Position numbers and translations under genes: made by a program. This document shows, piece by piece, positions 16,614-24,753 of a DNA stretch of 64,000 nucleotides. How positions within the stretch are numbered: position 1 is the stretch's first letter; each line of letters opens with the position of its first letter. This stretch comes from JAOEGB01 sp041262585 (GTDB lineage: Bacteria > Actinomycetota > Actinomycetes > Streptosporangiales > Streptosporangiaceae): NCBI RefSeq assembly GCF_041262585.1, contig NZ_JBGCBZ010000011.1, forward strand, positions 62,001 to 126,000, read 5' to 3'. A model generated the notes under the pieces. That model was not told where the DNA came from. It searched no databases and was given only the letters and a program-made list of their open reading frames with translations.

Positions 16614-18638
16614 ATGGAGCGGATGGAGCGGGTCACCTTTGGTGTACTCGGGCCGGTGGTGGCCTGGGACGGCGCCGGTGGCCTGCTGGCGTTGAAGGGG
16701 CCGCGGCACCGGGCGGTGCTGGCTCGGCTGATCGTGGCCCGCCGCCGTGTGGTCCCGGTGGCCCGCCTGGTAGCGGAGCTGTGGGACGAGCCGCCGGAAG
16801 GCGCCGTTGGGGCCGTGCAGACATTCGTCGCCGCGCTGCGCCGCGTCCTGGAGCCGGATCGCCCGCCCCGGGCCCCGGCCCGTCTACTGGTCACGGAGGG
16901 CCCCGGGTACGCGCTGCGCGCCGAGCCGGAGGCAGTGGACGCCTGGCGGTTCGAGGCGGCCGTCGGCGTCGCCGCGAAGCTGCCGCCCGGGCAGGCGCTG
17001 GAGCGCCTCGATGAGGCGCTGGGGTCGTGGCGCGGCCCGGCCTACGCCGAGTTCGCCCAGGAGGAGTGGGCCCGCGGCGAGCGCTCCCGCCTGGCCGAGC
17101 TGCGGCTGCAGGCAGTGGAGCGGCAGGCGGACGCCCGGCTGGCCCTCGGCATGGCCGACGAGGCGGTGCCCGACCTCGACGCGCACCTGGCGGAGCACCC
17201 CTGGCGCGAGGACGCCTGGCGACTGCTGGCGCTCGCCCTGTACCAGGGGGGCCGCCAGGGGGACGCACTGGCGGTGCTGCGCCGGGCCCGGGCTACTCTG
17301 GCCGACCATCTGGGGCTGGACCCGGGCCCGAAGCTGCGCCGCCTGGAAGCGGAGATCCTCGCCCAAGACCCGCGTCTGGACCCGCCGGACGGGCCGGAGA
17401 CCGCGGCGGCCCGGGTGTGGACGCAGGCGACCGCGGCCTACCACCGCACGGCCACCGGCGCCCGGGCCCGGATGGAGTCGGCGGTCGGCCTGCTCAGGAA
17501 CCTCGCGGTGACGGGGAGCGGCGGCCTGGAGGCGGCCCGGGAGCACCGCTTGGCGGCCATCGCCGCGGCGGAGGAGTTCGGCGATCCGGACCTGACCGCC
17601 CGGGTGATCGGCGCCTATGACGTGCCCGCGATCTGGACCCGCGGCGACGACCCGCCGCAGGCGGAGAGGATCGTCGCCGCCGCCGAGCGCGCCCTGGCCG
17701 CCCTGCCGCGTGCCCCGTCGAATGACGCCGCGCGGTGCCGCCTGCTCGCCACGATCGCGCTGGAGATGCGCGGCACCCGCTCCCCGCGCGGGCCGCAGGC
17801 CGCACGCGAGGCCGGGGAGATCGCCCGTCGGCTGGACGATCCCGCGCTGCTGGCGTTCGCCCTCAATGGGATGTTCATGCAGTCCTGCACCCGGGCGGGC
17901 CTCGCGTCGCGGCGCGACGCGATCGGCGCGGAGCTGGTCGCGCTAGCCGCCCGGCACGGCCTGGTGACCTTCGAGGTGCTCGGGCATCTGATCCGGCTGC
18001 AGGCGCGCAGCGCGCTGGCCGACTTCTCGGGGGCCGACGAGCACGCCGCCGCCGCGGACCTGCTGGCCAAGCGCCACGAACGACCGCTGGTGGGCGTCTT
18101 CACCCAGTGGTACGGCGCGCTGCGCTTGGCCGCCGCCTCCGGGCAGCTCGCGCAGGCCGAGGCCGCCTACCAGGAGGCCGCCGCGCGGCTGGAGGGTGCC
18201 GGCATGCCCGGCATGGAGCATGGTCTGCTGCCGCTCACCCGGCTGTGCCTCCGCCTGGCAGACGGCGCCTCCTCCGCGCAGGAGGCCGCCGAGGTCGTCG
18301 ACCCGGACGCGGACTGGGGCCCGTACCGTCCCTGGGCCGAACCCTTCGTCCTGCTGCGCGCGGGCCGCCACGCCGAGAGCCAGGCGGCGCTGCACGCTCT
18401 GCCGGAGCCGCCCGCGGACCTCATGTACGAGGCGCTGTGCTGCCTGCAGGCCGCGGCCGCCCTGGAGCTCCGGGACCGGGCCGTGCTGGAACGGGTACGC
18501 GCCCGCCTGCTGCCGGCCGCGGGCGAACTCGCCGGCGCGGGCAGCGGGCTGATCAGCCTTGGCCCCGTGGACCGCTGGCTCGCCGCGATCACCACCGCAC
18601 TCCACCCCTCGGCGTCCCCGGCCACCGGCGATCGGTAG
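16614..18638 (+). CDS. SARP/AfsR-type transcriptional regulator (wHTH + BTAD)
   Basis: About 674 residues. Residues 1-95 are an OmpR-like winged helix of SARP type (FGVLGPVVAWDGAG … KGPRHRAVLARLIVARRRVV), residues ~95-245 the bacterial transcriptional activation domain (YAEFAQEEWARGERSRLAELRL; EHPWREDAWRLLALALYQ), and the rest an Ala-rich helical, TPR-like region. There is no NB-ARC ATPase, so it is not a full AfsR. GGGAGG at 16602-16607 supports ATG 16614. Such proteins activate secondary-metabolite or adjacent enzyme genes; here the nearest target is the divergent hydrolase (inference). Confidence 0.88.
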   Translation: MERMERVTFGVLGPVVAWDGAGGLLALKGPRHRAVLARLIVARRRVVPVARLVAELWDEPPEGAVGAVQTFVAALRRVLEPDRPPRAPARLLVTEGPGYALRAEPEAVDAWRFEAAVGVAAKLPPGQALERLDEALGSWRGPAYAEFAQEEWARGERSRLAELRLQAVERQADARLALGMADEAVPDLDAHLAEHPWREDAWRLLALALYQGGRQGDALAVLRRARATLADHLGLDPGPKLRRLEAEILAQDPRLDPPDGPETAAARVWTQATAAYHRTATGARARMESAVGLLRNLAVTGSGGLEAAREHRLAAIAAAEEFGDPDLTARVIGAYDVPAIWTRGDDPPQAERIVAAAERALAALPRAPSNDAARCRLLATIALEMRGTRSPRGPQAAREAGEIARRLDDPALLAFALNGMFMQSCTRAGLASRRDAIGAELVALAARHGLVTFEVLGHLIRLQARSALADFSGADEHAAAADLLAKRHERPLVGVFTQWYGALRLAAASGQLAQAEAAYQEAAARLEGAGMPGMEHGLLPLTRLCLRLADGASSAQEAAEVVDPDADWGPYRPWAEPFVLLRAGRHAESQAALHALPEPPADLMYEALCCLQAAAALELRDRAVLERVRARLLPAAGELAGAGSGLISLGPVDRWLAAITTALHPSASPATGDR

Positions 18639-18662
18639 GCGTTACCGGTCGACCTGTTTCTG

Positions 18663-19128
18663 TTACTGGCCTGCCGCGCCGAGGAGCCTTGCCACGAGCT
18701 GGTGCGCGTACGCGCCGTCAAGCCTGTCCGGGCGGAAGAGGATCCGGTACATCATGGGTGCGACGACGTGGTCGATGACCGTCTCGACATCGGGCGGACT
18801 CTGCCCGCGATCGGCCGCACGGGCCAGGATGACGTCGATCTGCTCGGCCGCGTAGGCCGAGCACTGGCCCGCGTTTCTGCCGTCCGGGTCGCCGAGCAGC
18901 GCGTCACGGATGTAGGCACGGCCCGAGGCAGAGGCCATCTCCTCGAGGAACTGCTCGGCCCAGGCCTCGAGATCGGACCCCAGGTCCCCCCAGTCCTCCG
19001 GCGACGCCTCGGGCCGCAGGCGCTCGACAGCCACATCCGACAGCAGCTCCTGCAAGTCACCCCAGCGGCGGTAGATGGTGGACGGGGGTGACTCCGGCGC
19101 GGGCGGCCACCAGGGGCACCGTGAGATG
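18663..19128 (-). pseudogene. TetR regulator, truncated and frameshifted
   Basis: Reading leftward from ~19128: HLTVPLVAARAGVTP, the recognition-helix region of a TetR repressor, then after a one-base shift STIYRRWGDLQELLSDV and an intact ligand-binding half to the stop at 18663. Removing one G from the run at 19084-19088 restores GVTPSTIYRRW. The first ~25 residues of the protein are also missing: at 19128 the sequence passes into a metallo-beta-lactamase gene tail on the opposite strand. It is dead unless the run length is a sequencing error, and even then it lacks a normal N-terminus. Confidence 0.75.
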
Positions 19129-19335
19129 ACCCATCCCGCCATCACCAGCTGTGCCGACATCGACCCTGACCAGGCCGAGGCCACGCGCCGCTCGCTGCTC
19201 ACCTCACTGGCCGACACGGGGACCCTCGTGTTGGGGACCCACTTTCCGCCGCCCACCGCCGGGCGCGTGATCACCTATGGGGACGTCCACCGGCTGTCAC
19301 CCGTCCCCGCGGTCCGACAGGCCGTCTCGCACTGA
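19126..19335 (+). pseudogene. C-terminal fragment of a metallo-beta-lactamase-fold hydrolase
   Basis: The frame from 19126 reads THPAITSCADIDPDQAEATR, then SLLTSLADTGTLVLGTHF and PPPTAGRVI, the conserved C-terminus of MBL-fold hydrolases (His-x-Ala-x-Thr and the GTHFxxPTAGR end). The zinc-binding N-terminal two thirds are absent. The ATG at 19126 lies in the joint with the TetR remnant on the other strand and is probably fortuitous. Confidence 0.65.
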
Positions 19336-19372
19336 CCCCGCTTCACCTCCTGCGCGCGGGGCCGCCGCATAT

Positions 19373-20209
19373 TCAGACGGACGTCGGTAATGGCCCGCTG
19401 TTCCAGGTCATGGCGTCGCCGAAGGCGGCGATGAGATCCACCTCGCCGCCTGCCGCGTCGGCGTAGGCGCGGTGCAGGTTGAGCACCAGGCGTTCGGCGT
19501 CCGCCCAGTCGGCGAGTGGCCCGTGCCCCGGCACGATGTGCTCGGCCTCGAAACCCGCCAGCCAGTTCAGCGACTTCAACGCCCCTTCGAGCGACCCCAT
19601 CAGCACCAGCGGCGTGAGCCCGTTGAACAGCAGGTCGCCGACGAACAGCACGCGCTCCTCAGGAAGCCACGCCACCACGTCCCCGGCGGTGTGCGCGGCA
19701 TACCCGGGGTGCCGCACTTCGACCCGACGCGTGCCAGAGTGAAGCGTCAGCCCCGATCGGAAAACCACGGACGGGACTCGGCGCGTCACGTCTCCCCAAT
19801 CGGGCACCGGAGCCCAGATAGGCGGGCACCCGTCGGTGAGCCGATCGGCCAGCAGCGCGTCCCGCATCGCTTCGTGCCAGAAGATCACCGTCTGCTCCGG
19901 TAACAGGCTGTTGCCGTAGGTGTGATCCCGTGCTGGTGAGTGTTCACCGCCATCCGCACAGGGGGCGTCGCCGGTCGCCTCGGCGACCGCCCGCAGAAAC
20001 CGGCGGGTACGCCGCTCTGTCGCGCACGTATCGACGATCAGTACGCCGTCGTCGCCCGCCACCGCTCCGGCGTTGTTCACCCACCAGGTCCCGTCCGGCT
20101 GCAGCCAGGCGAAGACCCCGGCGACGACCTCGCGCAGCCCTGCCGCTTCGGCATGCTCCCCCACGATCACAACTCCATGCGCCCGGCCGACTCCCTCGGC
20201 AGGTGACAC
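19373..20209 (-). CDS. MBL-fold metallo-hydrolase with disrupted HxHxDH motif
   Basis: 278-codon metallo-beta-lactamase-fold protein: GTWWVNNAGAVAGDDGVLIVDTC, RDHTYGN, HTAGDVVAWLPEERVLFVGDLLF and EHIVPGHGPLAD are all family landmarks. Residues between 'GDAP' and 'DHTYGN' read CADGGEHSPAR, which fits no MBL protein; in the neighbouring frame the same bases (19930-19961) read VRMAVNTHQHG, the expected zinc motif. An extra C at about 19961 and a missing G at about 19928 compensate each other. As written, the first two zinc histidines are lost. It lies 10 bases downstream of the ATPase gene at 20220 and is probably co-transcribed. Confidence 0.75.
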   Translation of the reverse strand: MSPAEGVGRAHGVVIVGEHAEAAGLREVVAGVFAWLQPDGTWWVNNAGAVAGDDGVLIVDTCATERRTRRFLRAVAEATGDAPCADGGEHSPARDHTYGNSLLPEQTVIFWHEAMRDALLADRLTDGCPPIWAPVPDWGDVTRRVPSVVFRSGLTLHSGTRRVEVRHPGYAAHTAGDVVAWLPEERVLFVGDLLFNGLTPLVLMGSLEGALKSLNWLAGFEAEHIVPGHGPLADWADAERLVLNLHRAYADAAGGEVDLIAAFGDAMTWNSGPLPTSV

Positions 20210-20219
20210 GACCGGTGAA

Positions 20220-22253
20220 TCACCTGCCGTAGATCTCCCGGTGCCAGAGATTCTGGCAGACCCGCTCGATGCCGCTGACCAGGTGACGGCGGTAGGTCGT
20301 GAAGGGCAGCCCGAGGCGCTCGGCGGCGATCTCCTGGGTCGGGGCCCCGTGGAGGTACGTAGTGGCGAGGGCCCGGTGGAGCTTGGCCGCGCGCGGGTCC
20401 TCGCTCACGCCGTCGATGGCCTGCTCCAGGATCCTGCGCAGGGCCTTGGCGGGGTCGGAGCCGGCGTCGTCGGTGACGATCCTGCTGCGCGTGAGGGGGC
20501 TGGCGGCCAGTTCGGCGGGCCGGGACAGGTTGCGCAGGGCCTTGCGTACGGCCTCGGTGAACTCCCCCTGCGACAGCACCGCCAGTCTGGGCGCGGGCGC
20601 GGCTGAGGTCTCCTCCGTGCCGGCGAGCAGCAGCCGGTCGAGCCGGTCCAGCCAGGCCTGCGCGGGCACCGCGCGCCAGTCGTGGGCGAACAGCGCGTAC
20701 TCGGTCTCTCCCAGCCACGCGTGCTCTCCGAGGTCACGCATGTCGTAGTGCCGCAGATACTCACGCATGGGGTCGTCGCTGCGCATGGCCATGAACGACC
20801 AGGCCATACGGTCGGCGCCCAGGCAGTACCCCACGGCCCGCCACTGCATCAGGTCCATCACCGGTGACATGCCGCCGTATTCCTCACGCACCCACGTACG
20901 GCCGACGGCCAGGTGCTCGCCGGGACGCAGCGGCGCGATGGCGCGGGCGTTGGCCCAGGCCGTCGCGACGATCGGGTCGACCGCCGACTCCTCCTCGGAC
21001 GGTTCGTGCAGCCGCAGCCAGGAGCAGAAGCCCGCCAGCTCGCCGGTCTCCGTCCGCCGGTAGAGGCGGAACGCCCCAGGCTGACGGCGGGTCCAGAAGG
21101 CGACGGCGGCCGCCGACTCGTCGTTCTCCACCTCGGTGGCCATGCGCACCAGGGCCGGTGTGTCCTCGGGGCGGAAGGCGTCCTCGTATACCTCGCCGTC
21201 CCCTCGCCAGCTGTGGAACTCCGACGTCGATCCGACAGCACGGTGCAGGTAGAACAGCGAGCCGACGGCCCCGAGCACGCAGGCGTCGCTAGCGACGGGG
21301 ATCCGGTCGGCGAGGTAGCCGCTGATGCGCTGGTGCATGTCGGCGTATCCCTGTGGGTCGCGCCAGCGTAGGTCGGCCTCGAGCACCTCGCGTACGACGT
21401 CGTGCGGGAACAGGCCGCGGGAGCTGGATTCGACGAACGGTAGCCGCCGCAGCCAGGCGAACAGGGACGCGGCGTCGTCCGGCAGGACATCGCGCAGCAG
21501 GTCCTCGGTGGTCATGTACGCGTGCGCGCAGATTTCCAGCGCGTGCCGGTGCGCCGGACTGGGCACCTCGCCGACGAGCTGATCGAGCAGGGTGGCGACC
21601 ACGTCCTGCGTGGGCGTCCAGCGCGAGCTGGCCTGGCGGTCCTTGATCGCCACCGCGGCGCCCAGCGACAGCGCGAGGGGATGGCCGCCGGCGAAGTCCA
21701 GCAGCGGCCCCCGCATCTCGACGGCCACACCGCAAGCGTCCAGCAGCGCCACGGCGTCCGCCGGCCCGAGGTCGCGCAGCGACATCACCTGGAGCGCGTC
21801 CGCCCAGCCCGGGTCGGCCCTCCACGTCATGTCCGGGGGGACGCGCCCGGCCACGACGACCAGCGCGCCGACAGGCACGCGCGGCAGGAACCGCTCGCGC
21901 AGCCAGCCCTCCAAACCCTGAACACGCTCGAAGGTGTCGATCATGAGGACCCCGCGCTCGTCGTCCAGCACCCAGCCGGCCTCGGCCTCGCACGCCGCTG
22001 GCGTCGGATCCAGCGTGCGCCCGTCCAGCATCGTCACGGGCCGTCCCCCGGCCGCCGCCTCCTGCTCGAAGCGCCGCAGCAGCGCGGACTTGCCGACCCC
22101 GCCCGGACCGTGCACGTAGAGCACGCTGCACGCGCCCCGAAGCGCCGACCTGAAGACGCCGAGCTCTTCTTCCCGCCCGACGAAAGCTCGTTCCCACGCG
22201 GCCTGCAGACGCCGTCCCAGCATCGGGAAGTCCAGATCGTTTTCCAGGCGCAT
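20220..22253 (-). CDS. STAND-like ATPase with GNAT-like middle and C-terminal HTH-like end
   Basis: 677 residues. An AAA_16-type NTPase: FVGREEELGVFRSAL, P-loop GPGGVGKSALL (49-59), Walker B GVLMIDTFERVQ and a helical region with HDVVREVLEADLRWRD. The middle (from ~385: AAVAFWTRRQPGAFRLYRRT, GELAGFCSWLRLH) resembles a GNAT acetyltransferase fold. The C-terminus ends EIAAERLGLPFTTYRRHLVSGIERV, similar to a sigma-4/HTH element. The architecture suggests a ligand-triggered regulator, but I know no characterised member. It is divergent from the secreted lipase at 22439; the downstream MBL gene likely shares its transcript. Confidence 0.8.
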   Translation of the reverse strand: MRLENDLDFPMLGRRLQAAWERAFVGREEELGVFRSALRGACSVLYVHGPGGVGKSALLRRFEQEAAAGGRPVTMLDGRTLDPTPAACEAEAGWVLDDERGVLMIDTFERVQGLEGWLRERFLPRVPVGALVVVAGRVPPDMTWRADPGWADALQVMSLRDLGPADAVALLDACGVAVEMRGPLLDFAGGHPLALSLGAAVAIKDRQASSRWTPTQDVVATLLDQLVGEVPSPAHRHALEICAHAYMTTEDLLRDVLPDDAASLFAWLRRLPFVESSSRGLFPHDVVREVLEADLRWRDPQGYADMHQRISGYLADRIPVASDACVLGAVGSLFYLHRAVGSTSEFHSWRGDGEVYEDAFRPEDTPALVRMATEVENDESAAAVAFWTRRQPGAFRLYRRTETGELAGFCSWLRLHEPSEEESAVDPIVATAWANARAIAPLRPGEHLAVGRTWVREEYGGMSPVMDLMQWRAVGYCLGADRMAWSFMAMRSDDPMREYLRHYDMRDLGEHAWLGETEYALFAHDWRAVPAQAWLDRLDRLLLAGTEETSAAPAPRLAVLSQGEFTEAVRKALRNLSRPAELAASPLTRSRIVTDDAGSDPAKALRRILEQAIDGVSEDPRAAKLHRALATTYLHGAPTQEIAAERLGLPFTTYRRHLVSGIERVCQNLWHREIYGR

Positions 22254-22438
22254 GCGCCAACTGTACCTTTCGCGCGTTCTGACAAGCGGACAACGACGTA
22301 GCGGAAGTCTTCACCGAAGCCCGGAAACGATCAGCGAACGGACATGAAACGCGCTGTCGAATGAACAGTTCACGCCACGAAGGTGCGGCGCGGAGGTCTG
22401 GACCTCCTGTCATCTCTCTTCTCCCCGATGGAGGCTTC

Positions 22439-23365
22439 ATGTCCCGCCATACCCGCCCGCGACCCGTCCGGCGCGCGACCGCGACGGCGACCGCCGTGCT
22501 GAGCGCCTGCGCCGTGCTCGCCACCGCAGGGCAGGGAACCGCCGCAGCCGCCGGGGCCGGCGTGAACGGCGCGCGATACGTCGCCCTCGGCGACTCCTAC
22601 GCCTCCGGTTACGGCATCGCGCCACTGGGGAACGCGGCCTGCGACCGTTCCGAGGCCAGCAGCTACCCGATCTCCCTGCGCAGCCTGGCCAAGTCGCAGA
22701 GCTTCACGAACGTCACCTGCAGCGCCGCCACCACCCGGGGCATCCGGAGTGCGGAGAACGGCCAGCCGCCCCAAATCCAGGCACTGAAGCCGGACACCAC
22801 CCTTGTCACGCTCACCATCGGTGGCAACGACATCGGCTTCAGGGACATCGTCACCACCTGCGTCACTCTCGCGTTCCAGCAGCCGACCGGCGACCCCTGC
22901 CGCGACCACTTCCAGAAGAACGGCACGGACCAGATCCTCACCCGCATCCAGGCGCTCAAGCCGCGGATCGCCTCCGTGGTGACCGACATCAGGCGGAAGA
23001 GCCCCAAGGCCACGGTCGCGCTGGTCGGCTATCCGTCGCTGCTGCCGGACAGCGGCAAGGGGTGCCGCTCGCCCCAGGTGCCGTTCGCCGACGGGGACTT
23101 CTCCTACCTGCGCAACATCACCGTGCGGCTCAACCGGGCGCTCGCCGAGCAGGCGCGCAAGGCCAGCGCCGTCTACGTCGACACCTACACGCCGACCATC
23201 GGATACGACATGTGCCAGGACAGGACGCGGCGCGTGATAGAACCGCTGTTCACCGCGAAGGGACCCAGCGGCGACCTCGCTCCCATGTCCGCCCACCCGA
23301 ACGTCCGGGGGAACTTCGGCATGGCGTGGTACACCAAGCAGGCGCTGGACAAGCTCGACGGCTGA
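22439..23365 (+). CDS. secreted SGNH/GDSL lipase-esterase
   Basis: 308-residue exported hydrolase. An Arg-rich n-region and hydrophobic core (ATATAVLSACAVLATAG) form a Sec signal peptide ending near residue 38. The mature part starts with block I YVALGDSYASG (Ser53), has block III GGNDIGF and ends with the catalytic His in SAHPNVRG. Six cysteines outside the signal fit the three disulfides of Streptomyces-type extracellular lipases of this family. GGAGG at 22430-22434 fixes ATG 22439. Extracellular ester/lipid hydrolysis is the expected role. Confidence 0.9.
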   Translation: MSRHTRPRPVRRATATATAVLSACAVLATAGQGTAAAAGAGVNGARYVALGDSYASGYGIAPLGNAACDRSEASSYPISLRSLAKSQSFTNVTCSAATTRGIRSAENGQPPQIQALKPDTTLVTLTIGGNDIGFRDIVTTCVTLAFQQPTGDPCRDHFQKNGTDQILTRIQALKPRIASVVTDIRRKSPKATVALVGYPSLLPDSGKGCRSPQVPFADGDFSYLRNITVRLNRALAEQARKASAVYVDTYTPTIGYDMCQDRTRRVIEPLFTAKGPSGDLAPMSAHPNVRGNFGMAWYTKQALDKLDG

Positions 23366-23572
23366 CCCCGCCGGAAGCCCCAGTCGTCGCCCCGTAGGCT
23401 CCCCGTCGTCGCTCCGTAGGCTCCCGGCGGCGACGACGTGGGCCGGCAGCCGTCATCGCGCGTGCGAGTAAGCGGCGCTCGTGCCGTACAGCTCGCGGGC
23501 GCTGAGCCTGGACTGTCCTCAGCTCCCCCGTTCAGCGGGGTGTGGGGCAGGTCGTCCGAGAACCGCTATCTC

Positions 23573-23620
23573 TTTGCTCGTCCCAGGACGGCCCGGCCGG
23601 TTCGGATACGTCCACTTCCG
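23573..23620 (-). pseudogene. ~16-codon transposase scrap
   Basis: Reading leftward, the bases give KWTYPNRPGRPGTSKE, nearly identical to KWTYPNRSGRPGTSAE of the transposase at 24804-25889. It marks where an IS of that family recombined, cutting the isochorismatase-like gene that begins at 23715. Confidence 0.7.
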
Positions 23621-23715
23621 TTGACGTCCTCGAAGGCGGCCGAACGCGCCCAGGTCATGGTGCCGAGCTGGTGGTCGATGAGCAACACGGCGCTGTCGCC
23701 GGACGTGAAGAGCAT
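23621..23715 (-). pseudogene. N-terminal stub of an isochorismatase-like cysteine hydrolase
   Basis: ATG 23715 with GAGAAGGAGAC upstream starts MLFTSGDSAVLLIDHQLGT then MTWARSAAFEDV, the opening of the cysteine hydrolase/isochorismatase family (LLIDHQ with the catalytic Asp). The match stops after about 31 codons at the transposase scrap. A good ribosome site and start codon survive, so a short hybrid peptide could still be made. Confidence 0.6.
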
Positions 23716-23734
23716 GAAATGTCTCCTTCTCTCG

Positions 23735-24753
23735 GGTTGGGTTGTTGCCGGAGTAGGGCGTAGGGGTTGGCCCATTGTGGGCGGCGCAGGTCGAGCAGGG
23801 GATCGGTGGAGATGAACTTGGCGACTTTGGGGTCGTAGTAGCGGGCCGACAAGTAGTCCAGCCCGGTTGACTCGTCTTCAACCTTGCCCAGGAAGCCGTG
23901 GTCGGTGAAGGGCAGGTCGTCGGTGCCTCGACGTGCGCCGAACGGGAGGTAGCGTTCACGGGAGACGCTGCCGGAGGCGTCGTCGATTGCCAGTTGGGTG
24001 GAGCCGTGCAACCCTGCGGCGAGCCATTTCAAACCGATGGCGCCCTGGGTGGTGCGCAGCGCGACGGTGGCGCCGTCCGGGCCGGTGTAGTAACGGGTGG
24101 CGGTCAGTTGCTGGCCGGAGGCCTGGACTTCCATCGCACCGATGTACAGAGTGGCCGTGCCGTCGGGGTCGCGACGAATCAGGCGCTCGCCATCGGCGTC
24201 GTACACCATCGTGGTATCCGTGCCGTCCACGGTCGCCTTCACCAACTGGCTGGCTTCATTCCACACGAACGAACCGCTCTTGCCACCCACATTGCGGGAA
24301 GTCAGCTGCCCGGCACTGTCGTAACCATAGGAGTCGGTCCCCGCTCCAGCACCCCCGGTCCGGGCGATGGAAGTGACCGCGTTCGGCCTGACACTGCTGG
24401 GCCCGGCTGCGGGATAGGTGTAAGTGGAGGTCTGAGCACCGTCCACAACGGTGGTGAGGTTGCCCGCGCCGTCGTAGCTGAAGCTTTGAGCGTACGGGTT
24501 AATGCCGAGGTTGTCGGCCGACGCCGTACTCGATCCGCATGCGCTGGCGGTAGTGGTCCAGGCGTGCGACAGACGGTGCAAACCGTCGTAGGTGAAGCAC
24601 TCGGACTGACCCGGGCTCCCTCCGGCTGCCGCGGCGGCGTCCAGGACACGGGTGATCTCACCGGAGGCATCGTAGGTGAACCGGTCGTCCTGGACCGTCT
24701 GCGGGGAGGCGGTGTCGGCGGCCTTAGTCGTGGTCACCTGATTGAGCCTGTAG
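23735..24753 (-). pseudogene. RHS-repeat protein, truncated core segment
   Basis: About 340 codons of YD/RHS repeats (YDASGEITRV, YDGLHRLSHAW, YDGAGNLTTVVDG, YDSAGQLTSRNV) followed by the RHS core end (RERYLPFGARRG, GLDYLSARYYDPKVAKFISTDPLLD). The N-terminus is cut by the IS at 24754. At the 3' end the frame is lost near 23750: PYALLRQQP in one frame is PYSGNNPT in the next, the expected core sequence, so one C has been gained. The variable toxin tip that normally follows is gone. It is a remnant of a large secreted or surface polymorphic protein. Confidence 0.8.
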
